Positions 1 through 9,960 of a stretch of 64,000 bases of DNA are shown here, in pieces. Below the pieces are notes generated by a model that was not told where the DNA came from, did not search any database, and worked only from the letters and a program-made list of their open reading frames with translations. The translations under genes and the position numbers were made by a program. Position 1 is the first letter of the stretch; each line of letters opens with the position of its first letter. This stretch comes from Lytechinus pictus (lineage: Eukaryota > Echinodermata > Echinoidea > Temnopleuroida > Toxopneustidae): contig NC_087246.1 in assembly GCF_037042905.1 (NCBI RefSeq), positions 35,706,001 through 35,770,000 on the forward strand, read 5' to 3'.

Positions 1-20
1 GGATTATTACCATTTCAATC

Positions 21-22
<2 letters not shown>

Positions 23-62
<40 letters not shown>

Positions 63-74
63 GGGGGGGGGGGG
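23..74 (+). repeat. Long T tract followed by G tract
   Basis: An uninterrupted run of T (about 38) passes directly into a run of G (about 14), roughly 70 bp before the exon 3 acceptor of Cys6-1. The same T-then-G (or C-then-A) pattern recurs near 6402-6425, 13558-13580, 20206-20223, 34066-34085 and 41141-41168. Homopolymer lengths may be unreliable in the assembly. Confidence 0.8.
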
Positions 75-146
75 TTCGTTATATATAATTATATTGTTTA
101 CGGATGATTGAATGTATGTTTTTAATGCTTCTCTCTAATTTTTTAG

Positions 147-1695
147 GACCAGAACTAGCCCCCGGTGCTCGCATGGCTAATTACTGTAATCTGTTTAACA
201 AGGAGAAGCATGACCAAGGAAAGGGATGCAATGGGCAGGTCTTAAAGAAAGTTTATGATAAAGACAAGGATATTAACCAAAATGAATCTATGTTAAGGAT
301 CTTCAGACTGGCGAGGAGAGGGGCATTTTGTTACAAGGAAGGAGCTCATATTGTGACTATAAGATCACCCTGTCATGCAATGGAAATTTCTTGTCGTCCA
401 TATTCCCGTAGTTTGGTCGATAACTGTTGGAGTGAGTACATTTTTATGTTTTTTGTTTTATTTCTGCACTCTTAACAATGTTGGGCAATACTGTCCACAC
501 GACAATCGGTTAAAACTTTATCAAATTCTGGGTGGTCTGAAACCAATTACGTGTGCTTTGGATGAACACTGCACAGCATCGGTCGAAAGCTACCCAGAGG
601 TGGATACATTTTTTAAACAAATTGTTACGTAGATAGTATGTTGCCCAACATTTTAAGAGTGAAATGGGTTTCCGCATAATCGAGATTATTTGATGGGTGC
701 TGTGTGTGATAGTCATTTTGCGATTTGGAAATCGTTTTTCTTTCTCTTTCTTTCCCCACGACGTACACCGCGTAATATCCGTTAGATACACACACAACGA
801 GTTGTGTCCTTATCTTATGACAGTTTTTACGCATTATCAGTAGGTTAGAAACTCCGATTTTTATCCGGGGCCTGTGAGGGAACAGAATAGGATACCCGTA
901 TAGCATATCCAATCATTTTTCATAAACATTTACCACGTTTACTGACAATCGGAAGGGAACCGTCTGGGAACGGTCCGATGCCCGCTCGTTGGCCGTACGA
1001 TGTCCTTTCCAGCACCGATATGGCTTTCTTCGTCCTAACGAATATTAATCTGACCCCGAATGTATAGTGTCAAATTGCCTGCCTGAAATATATTTTGTGT
1101 GAGATGTAGATATCACATGTGATTTCTAATTATTTCTATTTATCAAAGTAAAATAGAGGGAAATGATTCATTGCCACACAGCGTGTCTAATTACAATGAC
1201 TAATGTGGTGAAAAGGCATGACATGTACATATATGACGTATAGTTTTGTTGCCTTATGATAGCAATTTATTTAATACTTTGCAACCCCCCCCCCCCCCCA
1301 AGAACAAAACAAAAAAAATGAGAAAAACGATGTAATTTTATACTCTTCATATGCATTACCTTTCGTAAGGGAAGGTGCAAATTTACACGCTTTGAAGCGA
1401 ATGCATGCACCATAAAAGGTGCAAAGCTGCACTATTATTTATCACTATTTTCGTTTAATTCCGGGTTTCTATTTAAGGTAAAATATTAAACCTCTTTGTA
1501 CGATTAAGACACAGCCACAGCTGTTATCAAATCTAATATGCGTGTGCTATAATATACAAGGCATGACTCTAAACATTTTTCTGTCTTTGTTATTTTTCCG
1601 TAACAGAAGTGACTCGTCCACCAACTCGTCGACCAGACACTCCTGGCCCTAATCCACCTCAGGCCCCCGAAACCCCACGTGGACGAGGCATCTAA
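147..1695 (+). CDS. Cys6-1: six-cysteine secreted protein, exons 3-4 (5' end outside window)
   Basis: Two coding exons are visible. Exon 3 is 147-431 (acceptor TTTTTTAG, donor A|GTGAGT, phase 1-1, 95 codons). Exon 4 is 1607-1695 (acceptor TAACAG), ending in TAA. Exon 3 carries six Cys, with motifs VYDKDKDI, ARRGAFCY, CHAMEISC and VDNCW. Exon 4 codes a Pro/Arg-rich tail ending PRGRGI. The codon split across the intron (A|AA) gives Lys directly after the Cys-Trp. The signal-peptide exons 1-2 seen in the paralogues must lie left of base 1. Its closest relative here is Cys6-2, which shares VYDKDKDI and RARRG/LARRG. It is the only family member on the plus strand. The intron (432-1606) holds a MITE at 467-661. 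I do not recognise the family; secretion is inferred from the paralogues. Confidence 0.8.
467..661. mobile_element. MITE, CACTCTTAAMA/TGTTGGGC family
   Basis: The ends are inverted: CACTCTTAACAATGTTGGGC on the left and GCCCAACATTTTAAGAGTG on the right. Related copies lie at 43418-43645 and 54450-54646; the last is flanked by TA on both sides, as in Tc1/mariner-type insertions. This copy sits in the last intron of Cys6-1. It has no coding capacity. Confidence 0.75.
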
Positions 1696-2909
1696 CCATC
1701 CATCGGAAAAGGAGCGTTGGACACAAAGACTCGGTTTGATGATAGAGAGTGGCGACAGAGTTCGATGTGGCTTTCAAGTAACATCGAATTCCTGTCATGG
1801 CTTACTTTACTACTCAGCTGAACATTATTACAAGAATCGGGAGGACAATTTGTGTTCAGCAAATACTAGCAGAGCTTCGAAGTTCATCGGTAATGCTCCA
1901 GTCCGATCGACCAACAAAACTCTCACAAATTAGGCTCCAAGCCGACCGATAGCATGCCATTTGAAATAAGGTGGTAGATTTGATTGGCATTGAGTCGGTC
2001 TCGTTGGTGTGACTGAAACAGATCTGAGGCGGTTCTGTATCTTTACCATGGCGGCCCATATGCAAGGTGATCCAGGGATCGAATCAAGATTACCACCTGG
2101 GTATTTTGGATGCACTTTTACCGTCGAGAGGGATGTTTGGAAAGGAATGCTACCGTCCCGATGACTCAAGAACGCCGTTTATACCACTCGCCTTTCTCTA
2201 GTTAGCATTTTTACTCCCCCTTGTTGAAGTAATATAGTTTTGGCTCAGATAGGCTATGATTAACATATAGGTTTCATGCTGAGTTTAAAGCCGGTCAGAC
2301 AGTAGGCTACGTTTAGATGTTGTTGTAAAGAAAGAAACCTTTTACAGTATTTGTTTTTAATGTGAATATTTTGAAGAAAAAAATAAAAGTAACAATCATA
2401 TAATACTGGTCATGTGACATTAATTATATAAGTTATATTCTTCTTAGTCGTAAAGATATACTTTTCTTTTTGACTTCGAGTTCATAATCTCACGAGATCC
2501 TGCATTAGCTTAGACCTAACAGGCATCTATCAACTTTATTCGAGAAGAAATGATAGAATGGGCGATGGAGCGATTTTAGACAACGAACAAATGAAAAAGG
2601 AAAGAATAAAGAGGAAAAATTATAATGTGATACAGATTAAGAGAGAAAGAAAACAAGAGAGAGAGAGAGAGAAGGAAAGAGAGAACATCTTAGAAGGGAT
2701 GGAGAACATAGTTTCTTAATAAAACTGCTGCGTCTTTCAGCAAACTTTGGCGTTTCACATCTGATTTCCCACATTCTCATCATTTTGTCTATTCTTGGAA
2801 AGAAGGGAGGAAAAATACTCTGTGGAAGATTACAGCCAAAAATACGTGGCAGAAACTTTTGATGAAATTGCTTACGGATGGAGGAAGCAGAAAAAAAAAT
2901 GCAAGAACA

Positions 2910-2970
2910 CTCGGCGCTTCGGGCAGGTTGACTCATGAAGACGGACAGTCAACCTGTCCGAAACGTCGAG
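2910..2970. repeat. Inverted repeat, 25-27 bp arms
   Basis: The left arm CTCGGCGCTTCGGGCAGGTT (from 2910) pairs with AACCTGTCCGAAACGTCGAG (to 2970), with a few mismatches and a short loop. It is probably the end or remnant of a mobile element. I see no gene function. Confidence 0.6.
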
Positions 2971-3229
2971 TCAATCTAGGACTTACCACATGGGGCACGG
3001 CAAACCCGTTCCACAAGTAACCAGGATGTACATACAACTACTTTGTGAAATTGAGCAAAACTTTGGAATATTATACCTTTCTTATTTTGATGAAAATTTT
3101 CACTTCATATGCGTGTTTAATTTTTCGCTTTTTATCAGAATCAGCTTTTTTTTAAATGGGGTGGACGGGACCTTACACATTTATATTTTGTGATTAAAAA
3201 AAAAAACATGTAAGCAAAATAAAACGGTC

Positions 3230-3383
3230 CACCAAATTGTACCAATTTGGCTTTTCCGTTTATCCCCTGTGACAAAAGGGCACATGATAAAATGTTCAAC
3301 GGCATAGATGCCGTGGCCGGGTATCGAACCGCAAGCTTTATTGTATCATGCACTTGAGGCCACTCTGCTAAGGCACCTCATGA
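3230..3383 (-). mobile_element. tRNA-derived SINE (head with A and B boxes)
   Basis: On the minus strand an A-box-like TAGCAGAGTGG (3360-3370) is followed 30 bp later by a canonical B box GGTTCGATACC (3320-3330), as in a Ser/Leu-type tRNA. The sequence between does not fold as a complete tRNA and has no matching acceptor stem. It then runs into non-tRNA sequence. I therefore call it a SINE head rather than a tRNA gene. Confidence 0.55.
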
Positions 3384-3493
3384 TAAGTTACACGGAAAAA
3401 AATCAAGACAAATACATACGATGACTCACACTTCACACACATTTACTAGTATGTAATTTGATGATCGGGGACTCACCATTAATCTACAAAGTG

Positions 3494-3658
3494 CACTGTA
3501 AAAATGAAGTGCTAATTTAGCACTTACGGAGCTTGTATAGTGACTGCACTACGAGTGTTGATTTTCTAGTTCAAATTCAAACTAGAAAATCAGCACTCGT
3601 AGTGCAGTCACTATACAAGCACTGTAAGTGCTAAATTAGCACTTTATTTTTTACAGTA
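3494..3658. mobile_element. Fold-back MITE (CACTGTAAAAA family)
   Basis: Both halves are near-perfect inverted copies: CACTGTAAAAATGAAGTGCT at the left and AGCACTTTATTTTTTACAGT at the right, meeting near 3575. A second copy lies at 20771-20937. The halves include the motif AGTGACTGCACTACGAGTG and its complement. It has no coding capacity. Confidence 0.85.
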
Positions 3659-4972
3659 TGGGGACTTGTTGCATACACTAAAAAAAAAAAAAAAATCGAA
3701 TTTTATCCAAGAAACGGACTCAGTTCCAAAAGTAACGAGAGAATAGTTCGCTGACGCTCCCTACCCCAAATACACTCAACCTGAATTCAATTGGCACTAC
3801 GGGAACTTTTTACAAATCACATGTTTACTATGAAGCGGTTTATGAGGAGTTGATTGGTTTGGTAATCTGGATTGGGAACGTCTCCGGTTGTAAGTCCCCG
3901 GTAAAATGTAAGAATATCCTCAGAATTAGGTCATTACAAACTCACACACGCCACGCGCCCTCACACACATACACCCACCCACCCTCCCACACGCACGTAC
4001 ACACGAACCAAACCCTCACATATACACCCCCACCCATACACCAGTTTATCCACAAATTCCACGTTTCTTTTTGTGAGTCGATTATGTACTTATGGTATGT
4101 AATTTTAAAATGGAATAAGCATTAATTGCCGAATAACCCCAAACTATATTTCCTTGTCCTAGGAATGTAAAGAGGCAATATGTTAACAATATCAATTAAA
4201 AATGTTCTGAAAGGACATGAGAAGGAATTAAGCTCAATTCTTACATTATTTGCTTTAGCCAATGACGTATTTTGATGGACGAAAGATGGTTTTCTGTTAC
4301 TCTATTTTGTATCGCATGGCAAACCAATTCCTATCTAACTCGTGATAAAAATCAAGAGTATTACTCACAGACCTATTGTATAACTCTTTCTACCGTTTCC
4401 TCGATCCTTCTCCCTCAATTTTTTTCTATATATTTTCTCATGTTACAGCCGTGTTCCCCTCTGTACCATTTGTATTCACAATTTCCACTTCTTTACATTT
4501 TCAAATATCTTGTACTCACACAAACAAATCACAAAGTTCCCATCCGTTTTTAGATCTCTATTGCTGACAAGCAAATATACATTTACGTCCACATTTTATC
4601 ATCCATGCACGGACTTAGGTGTCTCGTGATGTACAGTATAAAAAAAAATTATTTTTTTTACAGAGTTACGCTGTAGAACAAATTACCTAATACTACATAC
4701 ATGTATATTTATTTTTCAACACACAGAAACAAATATTCAATAAATATGAACAATTCATCACGTGAACGGTATACTCGGCAATAATTATTATGTATATTTT
4801 TTTACATCATCATTTTATATAAGATCATGTCAATGCTTAACGCAATGTTATCACTACTTTAAAATACAATTCACTTATTGAATCTTTCCGTTTAAAAAAT
4901 ACCATATGCACAATGTAAAAGCAAAATATATATGGTCTCACTACTACTGAAGGTTTCCATGGTGAAGAAGAA

Positions 4973-5052
4973 GAGTGTAGTGGGTTTCACGGTACACCGT
5001 GTACCACTTGCCCACGAAAGATGCATGGTGTACCGTGAAACCCTCTACACTC
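4973..5052. repeat. Inverted repeat, 26-bp arms
   Basis: Arms 4973-4998 and 5027-5052 are complementary apart from one or two mismatches; the shared core is GGTGTACCGTGAAACC. The loop is about 28 bp. It could form a stable hairpin and is probably a small mobile-element remnant. Confidence 0.7.
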
Positions 5053-5380
5053 ATTATCTCACTGATTTGGGTATTTCTTCAGATCGCTGGGTGATGGTGC
5101 ATGAAACATATAATAGTAGAGGGTTTTCGCTTCCACGCTTCCATTCAACATGTTCAAGAACAACGTGAAAGTATTGAAAAAGCCCGTCAAATGACGATGA
5201 ACAGCTAGGGTCTTTGTCTAAAATTCTTGAATGGAACCGGAACAGCAATTGCATCGTAAGTTTCGGAGCTGCCAAAAAAAATGCAAGCATGTCATCTTTC
5301 CAGGTTCCAAGTTTCAACGAGCCTCGGCAAAGACTGCATTGTCATGAAGGGGATTTGACAATATATAGATTCTCTACTTT

Positions 5381-5494
5381 CCAGAAAGAGTCTGCTTAGC
5401 TGTTGCGAAAAATCCTTAACGAAAACCTGGTCAATCCATTGTCAGCTAAACGTCATACGGGATTTTTCGCAACAGCTAAGCAGACACTTTCTGG
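5381..5494. repeat. Inverted repeat, 35-bp arms
   Basis: Arms 5381-5415 and 5460-5494 share AGCTGTTGCGAAAAATCC and its complement with about one mismatch. The loop is 44 bp. It lies next to a dispersed repeat (5180-5420) that recurs at 21860-22110, so it may be the end of that element. Confidence 0.7.
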
Positions 5495-5560
5495 ATAATA
5501 AACCGACCGATTCTCTTGCATAATGTCAAATGACATACCATCGATCGAGTTCCAATCGGA

Positions 5561-5566
5561 TTTATT
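5561..5566 (-). promoter_or_regulatory. Possible polyadenylation signal of Cys6-2
   Basis: AATAAA on the minus strand, about 160 bp downstream of the Cys6-2 stop codon. The position fits; no downstream GU-rich element was verified. Confidence 0.35.
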
Positions 5567-5722
5567 GGTGTGCCCGTAGCATAAATCATATCACATCATT
5601 GATGTGATTTCATTGAAGGAATCCAACCTCTGTAAAGTGAACTTTGGTGGCATGCCGGATGGCATGACAATCCAAATGACGACTGTAGAGAAGTTTTGGT
5701 AAACGAAATCGCTGTAAAATGT

Positions 5723-7626
5723 TTACATTCCCCAGCCATACCAGCCCGGCGGGCCTGGAACAGGAGGATTTGGTCGATTGGTCACTGCAGGACCGGCTGG
5801 TGGAGGATTCTGCTGAGCTGCCCCTAAAATGAGATAGAAAATAGTAAGAGAATATTGTGAAGCTTAAGTTAGAACAGTCAAATCATAAAGGAGTCATGGT
5901 TATGCGTATAATCGAAAAAGGAGCACTCTTTGTCTAACCTTTTGTAAAATGTTGCCAATGCAAAAACTTCATCACAATTTGAAAATAGAAATCTACAGAA
6001 TAGTCCGTTGTCTCTCTTGCTAAGATTCAAGGTGTTAAGTGAGCCTAATAAAGCACTTGGATCAACTTAAGTGTTTGAAAGAAAATATCGTACTTATACT
6101 CCAGCAGCTATCAATCCTTGGTGGACTCTGTTGGATAAAAGGGGGGCCGCGACAGGCAAGTTGCATAGCATCACAGGCTCCTCTTATATTCATCACTTGT
6201 GGTCCGTTGGCATAGCAGAGCACTCCCCGTCTTGCCCGTCTAAAGAGCTGCCTCATGAACCCATCGTGGTAGATATCCTTATCTTTGTCGTAGACTTCCT
6301 CGAGAACATCCCTGTTGCAGCGACCCTCGTCGAACATTTCCGAACCAAACAAGCCACAGTACTCGGACATTCGACCGTGTGGATTATAGCCTGGGCCTGT
6401 ATTTTTTTTTTTTTTGGGGGGGGGGAAAGAAATCAGTCATACTTCTCCTCGCTTTTGCAATATTGGCTGCAATCTGCCATTTATATACGCCATGGCATCA
6501 CTACAGGCATAGGAGGGAGCCCTTTAAAAGGGGACCTCGAGGGAGTTTATAATACTCATAACATTAACATAATAATAACATTCTTAATCTAACGTGACAA
6601 GACCATGATGGGTTTATAAAATATTTCTGCACCTATTCAATTCAGGTTCGACAACTATACTTCATAAAAAGAAATAACATCAAATTATTAAGAAAAACAG
6701 GAGATCAATATACATTCTAAAAATATAAAGAAATGACGGGAAATGTTCCATTATTTGGAGATGAAGCTTTAATCTATGAAAAAGTTAATCAATTTTATGG
6801 AAATTATGTAAATTATGCAAATACGCTATACAATGGCTTTAATTCGATGATAATAGGTCACTCATTGAATTAAAAAGCGAGGCAAACATATTGCGTTCAA
6901 TGATGTGTTTAAGTTGTTAAAATAGTCCGTTACTTCGTATGCAGTTTTTCATCTGGAAAAAAAATCGAAGTTTCACTTAGATGATTTAATAGTGCATTCT
7001 TAAATCGTATTGTACTGGCAATTATCAAATTCTCCTCGAACTTAAACGTTAGTTTTCCATTTGCGTTTGACAAGAAAACTCAATACACATGAAATTGTTG
7101 TTATTTTTTTGTATTAAAGGATGTTGATACCTTAAAGGCACAGTTTAACATTAATTTTAATTTGAAAGATTTGAGCTGCAGGGTTCCACTTGTGATATTT
7201 TATAAGAATGAACATGATGAAGACAAGTAAAACTAAAATCGCGCCCCAAAACCATTATTTAGTGCATCAAAACATATGACTATAAAGTGACAAGAAACGC
7301 CATATCATGCACCTCACATAATTATATGTGTTATATATCTCCTCTAGTAGATGATTTTTAAGCCACAGAAATCTTAAAATTGCCTGCAGGAATTTGATTT
7401 CTTTTAAAAGATGTGAACAGTATTAAGCACAACATGAATCAAAATAAATGAAGTAACACATTTTAGTATACTTGCCCCAATAGCCATCATACATGCCGTA
7501 CATTCCGTATACTTGAGAGAACGAGGTACATATTATCACAGATAAACAGAGAGATATTACTGTATTCTGAAAATGGTAATAAAAACAAAAGTATATATGA
7601 ATGAATATATCTCCACTGACCATTGA

Positions 7627-7668
<42 letters not shown>

Positions 7669-8003
7669 ATATATACATGTATATGCTCTGCTTGTTATCA
7701 TTTATGTATCGTGACATAAACATCCTAAACATTTTGAAGTTTAAACTTCAAAATGTTTAGGATGTTTATGTCACGATACATAAATGATAAAAAGCAGAGC
7801 AGAAAAACGCTGCTTCGGCTTCTATTGTGTAAACAAGAGATTAATCAATGGTTTTGCACTTGATCGAAACATTAAAATAAGAGTTTCCAACTCCTTTTCA
7901 AATTTTAAGACATACATAAGTATGTTTGTGGTTTCTATTGATAATAGGCAATAGAATGATACAACTAACAGTTTTGAATTATTGTACTCACCGTTGCAAT
8001 CAT
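5723..8003 (-). CDS. Cys6-2: six-cysteine secreted protein, four exons, complete
   Basis: Exons (minus strand): 7992-8003 (ATG, 4 codons), 7476-7566, 6100-6396, 5723-5823 (ends TAA). Phases join exactly and give 166 residues. Residues 1-4 are MIAT. Exon 2 supplies a hydrophobic signal segment, ISLCLSVIICTSF, then a Tyr/Gly/Met stretch (VYGMYGMYDGYWG). Exon 3 carries the six Cys, with VYDKDKDI, RARRGVLCY, CDAMQLAC and IDSCW. Exon 4 is Pro-rich and ends PPGWYGWGM. The exon 2 donor is GC (G|GCAAGT): the GT two codons on would break the frame. The exon 3 donor is A|GTATAAGT. A TATA box lies at 8126-8132. Intron 1 holds a 116-bp palindrome and a (TA)n tract. Function unknown; secretion is predicted from the signal peptide. 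Confidence 0.82.
7629..7672. repeat. (TA)n microsatellite
   Basis: An alternating TA tract in intron 1 of Cys6-2, directly beside the 116-bp palindrome. The reading frames of repeated Ile/Tyr across it are artefacts of the repeat. Confidence 0.9.
7685..7800. repeat. Near-perfect 116-bp palindrome in intron 1 of Cys6-2
   Basis: Two 58-bp arms meet with no loop at GAAGTTT|AAACTTC (centre 7742/7743). I find a single mismatch (C/A, near 7693/7792). The outer ends are GCTCTGCTT and its complement. Such loop-free palindromes can extrude as cruciforms and are usually unstable, which suggests a recent origin, for example a fold-back element. Confidence 0.9.
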
Positions 8004-8125
8004 GTTGTAGTTTCGAATTATTATGTTGGTTTACACTTAACAGAGAGACATAAACAGAATCTACTGGACGTCGATATGACAATCGTTAGACTCACTCGAA
8101 TGACTATCCCCGCCCAAATGGAGGC

Positions 8126-8132
8126 TCTTATA
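8126..8132 (-). promoter_or_regulatory. TATA box of Cys6-2
   Basis: TATAAGA on the minus strand, 123 bp upstream of the ATG, which predicts a transcript start near 8100 and a short 5' leader. Its position matches the TATA boxes of the four other complete paralogues. Confidence 0.55.
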
Positions 8133-9960
8133 CTCCTTCTCAAAGATCGAAATACGACCTATGCACCTGTAATCGAGAACCGCTCTCTCCACCTAGGCCC
8201 CTAGATCGACATGACTATAATGCACTGATGATATAGATTCTGCAAATATCAATTGATAACATGATCATTCATTAATTACTCATCAAATACGTATAAGGAA
8301 AATGCAATTCTTGATTCTTGAATAAGAATACATCTTAAGAATAATACATGAATAAAGTATGAACATTATTCGTGTTCTCATGTTCCGGACATGCTTTAAG
8401 ACGTGAAAACAACCGGCAAGTAATGTTATATTTTTTAAATAGCTTGCTCTTTAATGATCCCCAAGAAGGCGTATGTGAGTAGAGGGGGATTAATTGAGTT
8501 GATACTTGAAAATCACATTGTAATTGGGGAACAATAATTTAAAACAAACATGACAAATAAATGTGGGTAATAACATTGTAAGATCTGAAAAAAGATGCTT
8601 ACCTAACAAAATAAGAAAATTAATTAGATATTTAAAGAGAGATACTAATTGATTTACGTTAGAGCACAACATTATTATTTTATAAATTTCATTTTTTTGT
8701 TATTCTTGTGACAGCGTTTCATATATTTCTTACTCCAAAACCAGTCGATTAAAAGGGTAGTGAACGTTATCTTTAATTCTATATTTTCACAAATATCACA
8801 AATTCTTTCCTGTCTGGGAATTTGTTTATACAATGCGTCCCACAAAAAAAGGAAACCAAGAATTATCGATGATTTATCATAACACAATCACAAATACAAT
8901 AGCAAAATTAGCTTTCATTATAAAGCTTAGAATCTCCTTTATTTCTCACTCACGCATGAATGAATAAAAAGCATTTTGAATAAAAGATACAAAAATTTCA
9001 TTGGTAGGAGAGTATCTGAATTTTAAAACGAAACTCACAAGTACGAAGATTTCAATATATGCTCTTTCATTTTTAAATTACAAAGCACTGTCTGTTTGAA
9101 ATGATGCTTGTATTTTTTTTGTATTTTCATAATTTCATTAAAAAAAAGTGTTTTAAATATTTCATTGAATGGATGATCGTCACAAAAGCGGAGTGTTGAG
9201 TAACGTCTTCATTTTGTAAAATTGTTGAGTTATTTGTACTAAACAGAACTTTGTTATTTCTTGATCATTTTTTCTAATGTTAGTTCGGAGGTACTCTGAT
9301 GTTTTGGTTCCATAAGGGATCCAATACTCTGCCTATATTTTCCAATTTCACTAAAATTGAACCATAATAATGATCTTTCACATAAAATCAAATTCTTTTT
9401 GTGATCTACAAAGATAATTATAATATTGCACTGTATTTTTCTAAGGCACAATTTTTAAAAGCTACGTTCATGCTTTTCCAGTGATGATGATCATCATTAT
9501 TCTGAGGCTTATATCGCGACTTGTTATCCGTGTAGACCTGAATGTAGTCGCAAGTTGTGACCAGACACAAGTCGAGATAAAAGAGCATTCAGACGGTTCT
9601 ATGACATTTGCTTCGGCGACAATTGGTCCGCTATAAATTCCACACACTATTATACCCTACTTTAAGCCTAACATGAGACCCCGTTGCAACCCTAACTTCT
9701 AACCCTACATCTTCGGCGAAATAAAGCCCGAAGCAATTGCCACAGGAGCGAATGTCCTGTCACCATATCAGGCACACACCCACACCCACTCAATACACAT
9801 AACGCGCACGCGGCCATCCACACCCGCACCCAAACGCACACTGTCATGTACACAATCACACAGTACAGAAAAACTCATACCTATTTCCCTACACGCACAG
9901 GATCAGATTCTTCTCTCGCATTCCCTCTATCCCACCCCCCCCCTCTCTCTCTCTCTCTCT
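8133..9960. other. Intergenic, AT-rich
   Basis: I see no exon. About 8840-9460 is a diverged single arm of the CAGTGCGTCCC element found complete at 32393-33213 (shared: TTATCGATGATTTATCATAA). The right end is CA/CT-rich simple sequence (9770-9960). Confidence 0.55.

Larger units (their letters stand above)
1696..5722. other. Intergenic, between convergent Cys6-1 and Cys6-2
   Basis: I see no convincing exon here. It holds a tRNA-derived SINE (about 3230-3383), a fold-back MITE (3494-3658), a CA-rich low-complexity stretch (3940-4040), and inverted repeats (2910-2970, 4973-5052, 5381-5494). It also holds a dispersed repeat (about 5180-5420) related to 21860-22110. The open frames here are short and AT- or repeat-driven. 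Confidence 0.6.

Noticed and set aside
2637-2936. 99-codon minus-strand frame
   Set aside because: No domain, no splice sites of good quality, and it overlaps purine-rich simple sequence and an inverted repeat.
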